Shown: piece by piece, positions 42,974 through 52,156 of the stretch
How the letters are laid out: each line of letters begins with the position of its first letter
Numbering within the stretch: the first letter of the stretch is position 1
DNA from: Chania fonticola_B
GTDB lineage: Bacteria; Pseudomonadota; Gammaproteobacteria; Enterobacterales; Enterobacteriaceae
Reading direction: 5' to 3' (one strand)
DNA: 64,000 nucleotides
Assembly (NCBI RefSeq): GCF_048537545.1
Contig: NZ_CP183218.1
Made by a program: the position numbers and the translations under genes
The notes under the pieces: model-generated
Told to the model about the DNA's origin: nothing
Database searches by the model: none
The model's input: the letters and a program-made list of their open reading frames with translations, nothing else

Positions 42974-44056
42974 TTAGCCCTGAGGCTGAGAAACAACTTC
43001 TTTGATGCCTTTAACTTCGATCTCTACGCGACGATCTGGAGCCAGACATGCGATCTGAGCTGCAGTTGCGCGGCCTGAACGGTAGCCACAAGAGTCACCG
43101 GTAACTGGGTTAGCTTTACCCATGCCACGTGCAGAGATCTTGTCTGAAGGGATACCTTTAGACACGAGGTAATCCACAACGCTTTGTGCACGTTGCTCAG
43201 ACAGGCGCAGGTTGTATTCTGCTGAACCTACTGCATCAGTGAAGCCCAGAACGACAACAGAACCGTCTTTCGGATCCAGTGAGCTCAGTTGGGTGTACAG
43301 CTGATCCAGAGCTTGTTGGCCTTCTGGCTTCAGGGTCGCTTTGTTGAACGCGAACAGAACGTCAGAAGTCAGAGTGAACTTCTTGGTCTCAACAACTGGA
43401 GCTGGAGCTGGAGCTGGAGCTACTACTGGAGCAGCAACTTCCTGGCCAAAGCGGTAGGAAACACCTACGCTCAGCATGCCGTTGTCTGGACGTGCACCAA
43501 CGGTACCTGCGTCACCGATGTTGTTAACCCACTGGTAGTCCAGGCGGGTAGCCCAGTCACGAGTCAGTGCGTATTCAACACCCACTGCTGCCAGTGGAGA
43601 AACGCCAGTGTCATGGTTGCTCAGGCGCTGATCGGTTGCACCGTAGTGAGCGTTCGAGTCTGCACGCCAAACCATACCACCCAGACGGGTGTAGATGTCC
43701 AGATCGTCCATGATTGGGTAGCTCAGTTTAGCTGCCAATTGAACGCCTTGAGCTTTAAAAGCACCGTTGTTCACGCTGCCTTTGTAAGGCATACGGCCAA
43801 GCCAGTCGTAGCCCATTTCGAAGCCCAGGTATTGGTTCGCTTGGTAACCCAAGAACGCGCCTGCACCCAGTTGGCTTTTATGAGTAGGACCGTTGCCGAT
43901 ACCATTCTCATAGCCGTTACCGTAGAAACCGGTGTCATGATACTGGGACCAACCCAGTTTGGCACCAGTGTACCAAGTGTCGTCTTTTGGTGCGGCTTGC
44001 GCTACTGTAGCGAAACCTGCCAGTGCCACTGCTAATGCGATAGCTGTCTTTTTCAT
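42974..44056 (-). CDS. ompA: Outer membrane protein OmpA
   Basis: Abundant eight-stranded outer-membrane barrel with a periplasmic peptidoglycan-binding domain. I start at the ATG at 44056 (MKKTAIALAVAL), preceded by GAGGCGCAAA; the longer frame to 44086 is leader. The 360-residue precursor has a 21-residue signal peptide (cleavage VAQA/APKDD). The barrel spans about 22-195, and an Ala-Pro hinge (VAPAPAPAPVVE) follows near 211-222. The OmpA-C domain has FNKATLKPEG and the NxxLSxxRA element NLRLSEQRA. The disulfide pair lies in DSCGYRSG and AQIACLA. It ends SQPQG. Confidence 0.97.
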   Translation of the reverse strand: MKKTAIALAVALAGFATVAQAAPKDDTWYTGAKLGWSQYHDTGFYGNGYENGIGNGPTHKSQLGAGAFLGYQANQYLGFEMGYDWLGRMPYKGSVNNGAFKAQGVQLAAKLSYPIMDDLDIYTRLGGMVWRADSNAHYGATDQRLSNHDTGVSPLAAVGVEYALTRDWATRLDYQWVNNIGDAGTVGARPDNGMLSVGVSYRFGQEVAAPVVAPAPAPAPVVETKKFTLTSDVLFAFNKATLKPEGQQALDQLYTQLSSLDPKDGSVVVLGFTDAVGSAEYNLRLSEQRAQSVVDYLVSKGIPSDKISARGMGKANPVTGDSCGYRSGRATAAQIACLAPDRRVEIEVKGIKEVVSQPQG

Positions 44057-44200
44057 TTTGCGCCTCGTTATCATCCAAATAGGCAATGAGCTTTAAAGCT
44101 GCTTTAAGCCCTTGGTTTAAATTCCTTCGCCAAGGTTTGAGCCCTCGTTTGTTACTCTGCCAGTTTTTCTGGCGTTATAGAGCAACCTTGGCGATGTAAA
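44057..44200 (-). promoter_or_regulatory. ompA promoter and structured 5' leader
   Basis: The minus strand reads TTGTAGACTTTACATCGCCA, the conserved ompA start region, so transcription likely begins near 44192 and the leader is about 136 bases. Its 5' end forms a 10-bp stem CGCCAAGGTT (44184-44193) with AACCTTGGCG (44128-44137), enclosing a hairpin GCCAG-loop-CTGGC (44159-44173). This matches the stabilising 5' stem known for E. coli ompA. The segment GGATGATAACGAGGCGC before the ATG matches the MicA target. Confidence 0.65.
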
Positions 44201-44415
44201 GTCTACAACGTGGCGCGAAAGTTACAAGTGTGATGTGATAAAGCTCTAAAAAAAAACATGGAATTAGACATATCCTCTAACATATCGGGGGGCTAAACGA
44301 GTCTTTTTTTAACATGGAAGGTGGCGCCGAACCGCAGCCAACCTCGCTTTTCGCCCGATCTGCCTGCGATTGCCAGACCAAGCGATAAAAGTGATGGGAA
44401 AAGTCCTAAATTTAC
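44201..44415. other. Gap between ompA leader and sulA stop
   Basis: No gene is visible. It should hold the upstream part of the ompA promoter, with an AT-rich A-tract near 44250. There is no convincing terminator for sulA and no clear CRP site. Confidence 0.4.
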
Positions 44416-44922
44416 TTAATGATACAAAGAAGAGTGAATTTTTAAGGTTGAACAGTGTCTGTCGGCAGCAACGATGTCACGTTGGGGTCGCATTATGAAC
44501 CCATAGGCATTGCCCAATTCTGCCGCTCGACTCAGCCTTAGACGATCCTCTTGTGTCAATTCTGGTAACCAGCCTAGCACCACACTGTAATTTCCTGTCA
44601 GTAAAGCCTTCTCCATGGCATCTACGGTAGCCAGTGGATTGATCTGATTAAGCTGTACGACCTTATCAACCGGCAGGCTGGCCTGCCGCAGCCAGGTTTT
44701 GCTCAGTTTCTGCTGCGGGGTCAACCACAGTAACCAGCGTGATTGCTTGCCCAACTGCTGCAACAAAGGCACCAATAACTGAGCTACGGCGGGTTGCCGC
44801 TCATTGTAAACAAGCTCACTGATTAGGCCATTTTCGTTGCCCTCTTGCGCAGGGATCACCGCTTGCTTTGCCGGCATTGGGGATTGGCTAAAATGAGGTT
44901 GATAAAGTGATTGAGTACGCAT
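44416..44922 (-). CDS. sulA: SOS-induced cell division inhibitor SulA
   Basis: Inhibitor that binds FtsZ and blocks septation during DNA damage; normally degraded by Lon. The start is the ATG at 44922 (MRTQSLYQPHF), with GGGAG five bases upstream. The longer frame to 44970 would read through the LexA box. The product is 168 residues (E. coli 169). The N-terminal 30 residues vary, then the RecA-like fold is conserved: LLQQLGKQSRWLLWLTPQQKL, quoted for its QSRW and LTPQQKLS parts, and GNYSVVLGWLPE. The C-terminus KIHSSLYH is the Lon-recognised end (E. coli KIHSNLYH). Confidence 0.95.
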   Translation of the reverse strand: MRTQSLYQPHFSQSPMPAKQAVIPAQEGNENGLISELVYNERQPAVAQLLVPLLQQLGKQSRWLLWLTPQQKLSKTWLRQASLPVDKVVQLNQINPLATVDAMEKALLTGNYSVVLGWLPELTQEDRLRLSRAAELGNAYGFIMRPQRDIVAADRHCSTLKIHSSLYH

Positions 44923-44943
44923 GTCGTCTCCCGCCCGTAGTGT

Positions 44944-44986
44944 TACTGTATGTATATACAGTATAGCCATCGAAACAGAAGATCAA
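44944..44986 (-). promoter_or_regulatory. LexA box and promoter of sulA
   Basis: TACTGTATGTATATACAGTA at 44944-44963 is a perfect CTGT-N8-ACAG SOS box. On the minus strand it overlaps the -10 TATACT (44960-44965), with TTGATC (44981-44986) as -35. Confidence 0.92.
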
Positions 44987-45154
44987 CCCAAATTTTCGTA
45001 ACGCTTCGCATAATTGAGATTATTTATTGTACGTCTTGAATTTATGATTGGCACGACTAGGGATAATGCGTATTTTTTTTAATTATTTGTTCCCGTTACG
45101 TTTATTCCAACCAAAACATGCCTAATGGCTGTGGCTTCATATAAGGAGAGTTAA

Positions 45155-45811
45155 ATGAATGGAGGATCGTTAAGGAGGATCGAACAGGCAAAGTCCTGCT
45201 TTGCCGCCCTGGGAAATATTGCCCTACGCTCGCAGTTTGGCGGCTATGGCCTGCTGGCGGACGGCACAATGTTTGCGGTCATTACCGAAGGTGAGCTGTA
45301 TTTGCGTGCAACGGAAAGTCTGGAAACCGCTTTTCGTGAGCGTGGCATGGTGAATATGACCTATTTAAAGCGAGGGGTCCCCATGGTCATGCGCTATTAC
45401 TGGGTGAATGAAGAGTTGTGGCGGCAGCGTCGCGAACTGTGTGCGCTTGCTTGGCAGGCTATCTGTGAGACGCGTAAAGAGATAAAGGTAAAAAAACGCT
45501 GCAATGGCAGATTGAAAGATTTACCGAATATTGATGCCTCATTAGAGCGCCAGCTGTGGCGAGCAGGCATATGCAATATTTATGATTTTCGCCTGTTGGG
45601 GGCCAGAGATAGCTATCTGAAGTTGCTGCAACAGCAAAAAAATCTGGGCATGAAAGTGCTGATGTCACTGGCGGGGGCCATGGCGGGCTACCACCATGCC
45701 GCCTTGCCTAATCTACAAAGGGAGGCGTTGACCGAATGGTTCGAAAACAACGCGCTCTTTCCCACCTTTGAGGCGCGGTCAGAAGACCGCGCCTGCGGCC
45801 CACATCCTTGA
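45155..45811 (+). CDS. sxy: Sxy/TfoX family DNA transformation protein
   Basis: Coactivator that works with CRP at CRP-S promoters of DNA-uptake and type IV pilus genes; cytosolic. The 218-residue protein has an N-terminal TfoX_N domain (about 10-100, with SQFGGYGLLADGTMFAV, key parts FGGYGL and MFAV). The C-terminal TfoX_C helical domain (about 115-200) contains LKDLPNIDASLERQLWRAGI, of which LPN and LERQLWRAGI are typical. AAGGAGAGTTAA precedes the ATG. It is divergent from sulA and convergent with yccS, only four bases from its stop. The last codons lie in a strong hairpin (45771-45794). Confidence 0.92.
   Translation: MNGGSLRRIEQAKSCFAALGNIALRSQFGGYGLLADGTMFAVITEGELYLRATESLETAFRERGMVNMTYLKRGVPMVMRYYWVNEELWRQRRELCALAWQAICETRKEIKVKKRCNGRLKDLPNIDASLERQLWRAGICNIYDFRLLGARDSYLKLLQQQKNLGMKVLMSLAGAMAGYHHAALPNLQREALTEWFENNALFPTFEARSEDRACGPHP
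45771..45794. other. Ten-base-pair hairpin at the sxy 3' end
   Basis: AGGCGCGGTC pairs perfectly with GACCGCGCCT across AGAA, inside the last codons of sxy. There is no U-tract, so it is not a standard terminator. It may protect or pause the two convergent transcripts. Confidence 0.6.
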
Positions 45812-45815
45812 ACTA

Positions 45816-47951
45816 TCAACCGGCTTGAGTAATTTGTGTATTGAGTGCCGTCAACTCGGGTAGCAATTCGAGCACCAGGCCAATTTGCTGCAACACCAGC
45901 TGTTCTTTGCTTTCCGGCTCCGGAACCAGCGCAGTAATACGCTCGGAGAGGGCTTCTAGTGCCTGCGTGATACGCTGACGATCATGAGCGTCGTGGTGTA
46001 ATGCACCATCAACATAGCAAACCGCATCGTTGAGCAAGTCCAGCACGGCGGCACTTTCCAGGCGCTCACGGTGGGCGCCCAGGGCGGAAATATAGCTCAG
46101 CAAGGTATGGTTCAGGCACAGCAGGCGGAATGCCGCTTCCTGAATGGTTTTATCGGCTTTAGGGTCAGCAGACATGTTAGAGATCACCGACGCCAATTCT
46201 GCATCGCTATTATGGGCATCGCGGCGGGCAATACGATAAGGCAGGCCGTTATCCTTGCCCTGATGGTACTGCACCAGAATGGCATCCAGATAACGGCAGT
46301 CGGCATTCAGTGTCTTGCGCACCATGGCCGGTAACTGACGGAACTTCCAGTCTGGCCAGATAAAACTCACCGCTGCCCAGGCGATGGCACAACCCAGCAG
46401 GGTATCGTAGACGCGCGGGGCAGCCACTTCGAACCCTTCGCCCAGCAGGTTAAAGCATAGCAAGACCAACAGGGTGATAAACATCGTGGCGTGGGCATAT
46501 TGCACGGTTCGGAAGGCGAAGAACAATACTCCGGAGATCACGATCAGGATCAATTGCCCTTCCAGTGAGGGCACAAAATACAGGATCGGCAGCCCGATCA
46601 AAATGCCCGCCAGAGTGCCGATGATCCTTAACGCCAAGCGCCTGCGTGTGGCGTTGTAGTTAGGCTGGCAGACAAACAGGCTGGTCAGCAGGATCCAATA
46701 ACCGTGCTGCATCCCGGTCAGTTGAATAAACGCATAGCCCACGCACAACACCACCGACATACGGATGGCGTGGCGGAATAGGGCGGATTGTGGTGTCAGG
46801 TGGCGGCTGATACGCAGGCGAATATCGCTCCAACCGGTGAGCCGGTCGTCTGACAGGTTGTTTTCCTCGGTCTGGCCACTCGCCAAGGACTGCTCAGACT
46901 CGATATTGGCCAACTGAGCGTCAATTGCCCGTAAATTCTTCAGCAGATGGGATAGCGCTCTGGTCAGTTCGCGATTTTCTGGGGTAATGGTAATCCGGGT
47001 TAGCGCCTCTTCCAGGCGTGAAAAAGCGGGCTCAAAACGCGGGCTATGCAGATATTTCTGCCGTAGCAGTATCGACTGCGCCAGTTGCTGGCAGGCACGG
47101 GCCTGCTTGGCCAACAGACGCTGAAACCGGAACAGAATATCGCTGTGGCGGAACTGTTGGCTTAGCGCCTGATACTGTACGTGAGAAGAACTGGCGCGTT
47201 CATGGATATCCTGAGCGACAAAATAGTAGTGCAGCGTTCTGCGGGTGCCGCGTTGGCCACGGTCGCCTTTCAAGCGGGTCAGCAGTGAAGCCTTGGTCAG
47301 GTTCAGCGTGCTGACCAAGGTGCTGTTGGCCATCGCCACGTCAACCCACGGCAGGTCGGCGTCCGATTCGGCATCTGGATCGAACAGATTGGCCTTGGCA
47401 TCCAGGTAGTTGGCCAACTGTTCATAGCAGCGGGCCAGGTTTTCCTGCAGGGGCTTGATAGGAAATAGCAGATGGCCGATCAGCGTCAGCAAGTTGTACC
47501 AAATGGCACCGATAATCAACAGAACCGGTTGCTGGTACCAGGCGTCGTACATGGAGGTGCCAAGCATGGTGTAGACGGCGATCAGCAAGGCACCGAAGGC
47601 GATAGTGGCGTAACGCTGCCCTAATGCCCCCAGCAGGATAAAGCCGCAGGTTGAGGTCGTCAGCCCGAGGGCAAACAGCCAGGGGTAAGGAAACAGCAGT
47701 TCAATCGATGTCGAGGCCACAAAAAAGCAAACTAGTGTAATGAGCAGATTTCGCAATCTTCCTGCCAGCCGGTCGTCCAGATCCGCTAGCGCGGCGGCAA
47801 CGACACCCAGCGTTAACGGAATGGTCAGTTTAGGGACGCCCAACCACCAGGGTACCGCAGAGGCTCCAGCCAGCGCGATAAAAATACGCAGGTTATAAAG
47901 CAGGTTGCTGTTATAGGTATAACGCCGAATTTTGGGTGCTAAAGAGAGCAC
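45816..47951 (-). CDS. yccS: YccS/YhfK family inner-membrane protein (FUSC-like)
   Basis: Predicted efflux-type inner-membrane protein of unknown substrate. The 711-residue product starts at a GTG (47951) six bases after AGGAG. Two sets of about six membrane helices (about 25-190 and 395-530) flank a soluble helical domain, the arrangement of aromatic-acid exporter-like FUSC proteins. Conserved pieces include ALADLDDRLAGRLRNLLIT (first half), YHYFVAQDIHERASSSH-like YYFVAQDIHER, and GYWILLTSLFVCQPNY (second half). No neighbour gives a substrate clue. Confidence 0.92.
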   Translation of the reverse strand: MLSLAPKIRRYTYNSNLLYNLRIFIALAGASAVPWWLGVPKLTIPLTLGVVAAALADLDDRLAGRLRNLLITLVCFFVASTSIELLFPYPWLFALGLTTSTCGFILLGALGQRYATIAFGALLIAVYTMLGTSMYDAWYQQPVLLIIGAIWYNLLTLIGHLLFPIKPLQENLARCYEQLANYLDAKANLFDPDAESDADLPWVDVAMANSTLVSTLNLTKASLLTRLKGDRGQRGTRRTLHYYFVAQDIHERASSSHVQYQALSQQFRHSDILFRFQRLLAKQARACQQLAQSILLRQKYLHSPRFEPAFSRLEEALTRITITPENRELTRALSHLLKNLRAIDAQLANIESEQSLASGQTEENNLSDDRLTGWSDIRLRISRHLTPQSALFRHAIRMSVVLCVGYAFIQLTGMQHGYWILLTSLFVCQPNYNATRRRLALRIIGTLAGILIGLPILYFVPSLEGQLILIVISGVLFFAFRTVQYAHATMFITLLVLLCFNLLGEGFEVAAPRVYDTLLGCAIAWAAVSFIWPDWKFRQLPAMVRKTLNADCRYLDAILVQYHQGKDNGLPYRIARRDAHNSDAELASVISNMSADPKADKTIQEAAFRLLCLNHTLLSYISALGAHRERLESAAVLDLLNDAVCYVDGALHHDAHDRQRITQALEALSERITALVPEPESKEQLVLQQIGLVLELLPELTALNTQITQAG

Positions 47952-47985
47952 GACAAGCTCCTAAATGGGAGAAAGATTAACGCGA

Positions 47986-48429
47986 TTAAAAGCGGCGGCG
48001 GGCGTTCTCGATCCGCGCCTGTTGGGCCACCTCAACCGGCACGACGCGGCGGCCGACTGGCCACAGGGCGATAGCGGCTATCTTGAAATTGGCGATGCCT
48101 ACCGGAATACCGATAATAGTGATGCACTGGGCGATGCCGGCAATAATGTGTGACAGGCACAGCCACCAGCCGAACAGGACCAGCCAGACGATATTCAGTA
48201 AAGAACCGCCGGCAGCCAGCAGGGCATTGCTTTTCTCTGGGTATAATTCATTGACATGGATCGCTTCGTTGCCAAATGGCAACAAGGAGATTTTGGTGAT
48301 TTCCCAGCAGGAACGGGTCAATGGCAGGGTGAAAATCAGCACGACGCTGAAGAAGGTGGCAATCAGCCAGCCAAGTGTGGTGAAAAAACCACCCAATACG
48401 AAATTAAGAACGTTCAATACAGTACGCAT
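47986..48429 (-). CDS. yccF: Inner-membrane protein YccF (DUF307)
   Basis: Small inner-membrane protein of unknown function. I start it at the ATG at 48429 (MRTVLNVLNFVLGG), as in E. coli, giving 147 residues; an ATG nine bases upstream (48438) is also possible. It has about four hydrophobic segments in two similar halves, including LNFVLGGFFTTLGWLIATFF and IAGIAQCITIIGIPVGIANF, each a repeat of the YccF domain. The C-terminus WPVGRRVV is conserved. It lies 34 bases upstream of yccS in the same direction. Confidence 0.9.
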   Translation of the reverse strand: MRTVLNVLNFVLGGFFTTLGWLIATFFSVVLIFTLPLTRSCWEITKISLLPFGNEAIHVNELYPEKSNALLAAGGSLLNIVWLVLFGWWLCLSHIIAGIAQCITIIGIPVGIANFKIAAIALWPVGRRVVPVEVAQQARIENARRRF

Positions 48430-48584
48430 AGTCGTCATTCTGCTCTAATGATGGCCAAACGGCACGGGGGAAGTATTCATCAGCATAACGCAAAAACTAT
48501 TCTACCCTTTTTTTAACGCTAGAGTGCCATTGCTTAACGCGGGTAAACTGGCGGCAACTCTGAACATGATTATGGCGTGGGCAT

Positions 48585-50639
48585 ATGGAACTTAAAGCGA
48601 CATCGCTGGGCAAGCACCTGGCACAGCATCCCTACAACCGCGTACGGTTGTTGCATGCCGGGGTTGAGGTGAGCGGTGAGAAGCATGAATACCTGATCCC
48701 TTTCAACCAGTTGATTCAGGTGCGTTGTAAACGCGGGATCGTCTGGGGGGAGCTTGAGTTCGAACTGCCCGATGAAAAGGTTGTGCGCCTGCACGGTACC
48801 GAGTGGCAGGAAACCCAGCGCTTTTACCACTATCTGCAGCAGTCCTGGCAGCAGTGGAGCAGCGAGATGAGTGAAGTGAGCGCCGAGGTATTGCAACAGC
48901 AGGTCGATCATATCCGCCAAATTGAGCAACAGGACAAGTGGTTCAAGCGTGCCGAATTGAGCAGCTTGCAGCAGCAGATCCGCCAGTCGTTTGGCGCATT
49001 GCCCATGCCGGTGGCGCGGCTGGAAGAGTTTGAAAACTGCCGTGAAAGTTATCACTTGTGCCTGCAGTGGCTCAAATCTGGTATGCGCAGCGTGGCGCAA
49101 CGCAATCAGCGGTGGTGCGACCGGATGCTGGAAACCCACCAGGATTTCTTCCAGACCGTTGAAACTTCACCGTTGAATGAATCGCAAAGCCGGGCCGTGG
49201 TGAACGGCGAGGATGCCGTGCTGGTTCTCGCAGGAGCCGGTAGTGGCAAGACCTCGGTGCTGGTGGCGCGGGCGGGGTGGCTGCTACTGCGTCAAGAGGC
49301 CGAGCCTGAGCAGATCCTGTTGTTGGCATTTGGGCGCAAAGCCGCCGAAGAGATGAACGAACGCATCCAGGAACGTTTGGGCAGCGTGGCGATCCAGGCG
49401 AAAACGTTCCATGCGCTGGCGCTACAGATTATCCAGCAGGGTAGCCGGAAAGCGCCGGTGATCAGCAAGCTGGAAAGCGACAGTAAAGCGCGCAGGACGT
49501 TGCTAATTACCCACTGGCAACAGCAGTGTAGCGAGAAGAAAGCACAGGCCAAAGGCTGGCGGCAATGGTTAACGGAAGAGCTGGAGTGGGAATTGCCTGA
49601 GGGCGATTTCTGGCATGACAGGCGTCTGGCAGAGCGTTTGAGTGGGCGCCTGGAGCGCTGGCTTGGCTTGATGCGCACCCACGGAGGTAGCCAGGCCGAA
49701 ATGATAGAGCAGGCCGATGAAGAGATCCGCGACCTGTTCAGCAAACGCATTCGCCTGATGGCACCGTTGCTGAAAGCGTGGAAAACCGCGCTGAAGGATG
49801 AGGGCGCGGTCGATTTTGCCGGGCTGATCCATCAAGCCGTTAATCTGCTGGAAAAGGGGCGCTTTATCAGCCCGTGGAAGCATATTCTGGTGGACGAGTT
49901 CCAGGATATCTCACCACAGCGTGCGCAACTGCTGGCGGCATTGCGTAAGCAAAACAAGCAGACCAGCCTGTTTGCCGTCGGCGATGATTGGCAGGCAATT
50001 TACCGTTTCAGCGGGGCAGAGCTGTCGCTGACCACCGCCTTTGCCGAGAACTTTGGCGTAGGCGAGCAGTGTGCGCTGGATACCACCTACCGCTTTAACG
50101 ATCGGATCGGTGAGGTGGCCAACGGCTTTATACAGCAGAACCCGCACCAGTTGAAAAAACCGCTTAATAGCCTGACCAAGGGCAACAAGAAGTCGGTGGT
50201 TATCCTGCCGCAGGAGCAGTTGGAAGCGTTGCTGGACAAGCTAAGTGGCTATGCGAAGCCGCAAGAACGGATCTTGGTGCTGGCGCGCTACCACCATCTC
50301 AAGCCTGAGGTGTTGCAAAAGGCGGCAACGCGTTGGCCGAAGTTGAATATCGAGTTTATGACCATTCATGCCAGCAAAGGCCAGCAGGCTGACTACGTGA
50401 TCATTGCCGGGCTGTATGAAGGCAAGGATGGATTCCCGGCGGAGGTCCGTGAATCCGTGCTTGAAGAGGTTTTATTGCCTCAGCCTGAGGATTTCCCGGA
50501 TGCGGAGGAGCGGCGTTTGCTCTATGTCGCCCTCACGCGGGCCAGGCATCAGGTTTGGTTATTACAAGATCGCGAACGCCCGTCGGTATTTATCGAGCAG
50601 TTGCAAGAGATTGGCGTGCCGTCGCAAAGAAAGCCGTAA
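48585..50639 (+). CDS. helD: DNA helicase IV HelD
   Basis: 3'-5' UvrD-like superfamily I helicase. It has 684 residues, exactly the E. coli length. The N-terminal arm (about 1-190) is specific to helicase IV. Walker A is LAGAGSGKTSVL at about 210-221; motif Ia is AFGRKAAEEM; motif II is LVDEFQDISPQR near 435; motif III is GDDWQAIYRFSG; motif V is MTIHASKGQQADYV; motif VI is LLYVALTRARHQVW near 650. The ATG at 48585 has poor Shine-Dalgarno pairing. It is divergent from yccF and convergent with mgsA. Confidence 0.96.
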   Translation: MELKATSLGKHLAQHPYNRVRLLHAGVEVSGEKHEYLIPFNQLIQVRCKRGIVWGELEFELPDEKVVRLHGTEWQETQRFYHYLQQSWQQWSSEMSEVSAEVLQQQVDHIRQIEQQDKWFKRAELSSLQQQIRQSFGALPMPVARLEEFENCRESYHLCLQWLKSGMRSVAQRNQRWCDRMLETHQDFFQTVETSPLNESQSRAVVNGEDAVLVLAGAGSGKTSVLVARAGWLLLRQEAEPEQILLLAFGRKAAEEMNERIQERLGSVAIQAKTFHALALQIIQQGSRKAPVISKLESDSKARRTLLITHWQQQCSEKKAQAKGWRQWLTEELEWELPEGDFWHDRRLAERLSGRLERWLGLMRTHGGSQAEMIEQADEEIRDLFSKRIRLMAPLLKAWKTALKDEGAVDFAGLIHQAVNLLEKGRFISPWKHILVDEFQDISPQRAQLLAALRKQNKQTSLFAVGDDWQAIYRFSGAELSLTTAFAENFGVGEQCALDTTYRFNDRIGEVANGFIQQNPHQLKKPLNSLTKGNKKSVVILPQEQLEALLDKLSGYAKPQERILVLARYHHLKPEVLQKAATRWPKLNIEFMTIHASKGQQADYVIIAGLYEGKDGFPAEVRESVLEEVLLPQPEDFPDAEERRLLYVALTRARHQVWLLQDRERPSVFIEQLQEIGVPSQRKP

Positions 50640-50642
50640 ACC

Positions 50643-50678
50643 ACAGGCCTGGCACTACACCAGGCCTTGGTATTATTT
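50643..50678. terminator. Hairpin between convergent helD and mgsA
   Basis: AGGCCTGG (50645-50652) pairs with CCAGGCCT (50660-50667) and is followed on the plus strand by TGGTATTATTTC. It is four bases past the helD stop; its tail overlaps the end of mgsA. Confidence 0.55.
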
Positions 50679-51131
50679 CAGGCGTTCGGCGAGGTACTTT
50701 TCGTAATCAGGAATGGCGATCACTACTTCGCTCTTGAACAGCGAGGAGTCGATCAGGAAATCGGCGGTGGAGCGGTTGGTCGCCACCGGGATGTTCCAGA
50801 CCGTGGCCAGGCGCAGCAAGGCTTTGACATCGGGGTCGTGAGGTACGGCGTTTAGCGGATCCCAGAAGAAGATCAGCATATCGATCTTGCCTTCGGAGAT
50901 CAGTGCACCGACTTGCTGATCGCCGCCCATCGGGCCACTCAGCATGCTCTGCACCGGGATACCGCTGGCTCGCTGGATCAAATTGCCGGTGGTGCCCGTG
51001 GCATACAGCTGATGCTGGGCAAGTACTTCCTTATTGTCTTCAACCCATTTCAGCAAGGCCTGCTTGCGATGGTCGTGAGCAACGAGCGCAATATGCTTGC
51101 GTGCTGCGATGGTGCGGGTGGTTTGTTCCAT
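50673..51131 (-). CDS. mgsA: Methylglyoxal synthase MgsA
   Basis: Converts dihydroxyacetone phosphate to methylglyoxal and phosphate, a bypass that relieves sugar-phosphate stress. I start at the ATG at 51131 (MEQTTRTIAARKH), seven bases after AAGGA, giving 152 residues as in E. coli; the frame extends to 51188 without conservation. The signature ALVAHDHRK, the phosphate-binding GTTGNLI, the catalytic region SGPMGGDQQVGA (Asp near residue 71) and DPLNAVPHDPDVKALLR are intact. GloC in this window belongs to the detoxification route for its product. Confidence 0.97.
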   Translation of the reverse strand: MEQTTRTIAARKHIALVAHDHRKQALLKWVEDNKEVLAQHQLYATGTTGNLIQRASGIPVQSMLSGPMGGDQQVGALISEGKIDMLIFFWDPLNAVPHDPDVKALLRLATVWNIPVATNRSTADFLIDSSLFKSEVVIAIPDYEKYLAERLK

Positions 51132-51211
51132 GTCGCTGTCCTTGGAAAATCGAATGATTCGCCACAGATTACTGAAACTGGATTTCACTGCCTAGTGCTA
51201 ACGCGGGAAAT

Positions 51212-51250
51212 TGCGACCAAACCACGCCTTTACGGCATAAAGGCGTGGTT
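51212..51250 (-). terminator. Terminator-like hairpin after csgI
   Basis: An 11-bp perfect stem AACCACGCCTT/AAGGCGTGGTT (51220-51230 with 51240-51250) lies nine bases past the csgI stop. The minus-strand tail TTGGTCGCAATTTCC is only partly U-rich. Confidence 0.55.
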
Positions 51251-51258
51251 GGCAGCAT

Positions 51259-51918
51259 TTAACGGTTGCGAGATTGGCCGGCCCAGGCGATAAACCGTTT
51301 TTGCGTCTCGGGATCGGCGCGCAGGAACCAGTATTGCAGCATTTCCTCGGCAACGTTGTCGCCGTTCAGGGGGATAACCGCTGGGCTACCCTGTGTCGCC
51401 GAGATCACGCTGGCACGCAGATGGGCTAACGCCGGAACGGAGGCCGGGCGATTTTGAGCGTTATAATCGGCAACGATCTTCTCCAGGTCATTCCCATTGG
51501 GTGAGGTTGTTAGTGGTAATACATCGTGTTTGATTGCCAACGGCTTGCCGTGGTTACCTAGAATTTTATAATTCGGCGCTTTATCAAACCGCTGGGCATC
51601 CTGCTCATTCTCGATACGCGGTAGCTCAATGGTGACGGCGCTGACGTTTTGACTATTGAACACCACAATCTGCGCGGATGAAGTGTAAAACATCTGAGAC
51701 CGTGGTTCTTTACGTACGGATTTGGTGACTTTGAACAACAGCTGATGCTGCCCGTCATTTAATTCCAGACTATCGGCTCCTTTTAACAACGAGCCCGTCA
51801 TTTGCTTGCCGTCGACCACCATCAGCTCGATGTCCGGGGAAAGCTTCAGGGTCGTAGCTGCGGCCGAGACGCTTAGCGATATTCCAAGCAGCCCCGCAAC
51901 CACCAGACCAAATTTCAT
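51259..51918 (-). CDS. csgI: DUF2057 periplasmic protein YccT (CsgI)
   Basis: Secreted protein of the DUF2057 family. In Salmonella and E. coli YccT/CsgI limits curli subunit assembly. From the ATG at 51918 (MKFGLVVAGLLG, with AAGGAAGTAAC before it) the precursor is 219 residues and has a signal peptide ending near VSAAA. The frame to 51966 is leader. The mature part is beta-rich with LKLSPDIELMVVDGKQM and DGQHQLLFKV, the family's core strands. No csg genes are in this window, so a role in curli here is uncertain. Confidence 0.88.
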   Translation of the reverse strand: MKFGLVVAGLLGISLSVSAAATTLKLSPDIELMVVDGKQMTGSLLKGADSLELNDGQHQLLFKVTKSVRKEPRSQMFYTSSAQIVVFNSQNVSAVTIELPRIENEQDAQRFDKAPNYKILGNHGKPLAIKHDVLPLTTSPNGNDLEKIVADYNAQNRPASVPALAHLRASVISATQGSPAVIPLNGDNVAEEMLQYWFLRADPETQKRFIAWAGQSRNR

Positions 51919-52156
51919 TGTTACTTCCTTTTCGTGAAACAGTATGACTAGTGTTGGATACGCCACTAGTTATGTCAAATCTTTTCAGAATGCCGTTTAA
52001 TTTACATTTACACACATTTTGATGATATTTGAAATATGATTTGGCTCAAACCAGCCTGCAGGCAGTATAGATGCAGACTGATAACAAATTTTAACCGATG
52101 TTGGCGTTTCGGTTACACTGATGAAAATGCTTTTCGAAAAACATCAGGAGCGAAAA

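Noticed and set aside
43289..44035. 248-codon plus-strand frame opposite ompA, with a repeated Trp-Ser stretch
   Set aside because: The repeat mirrors the Ala-Pro hinge of OmpA. No independent evidence supports it.
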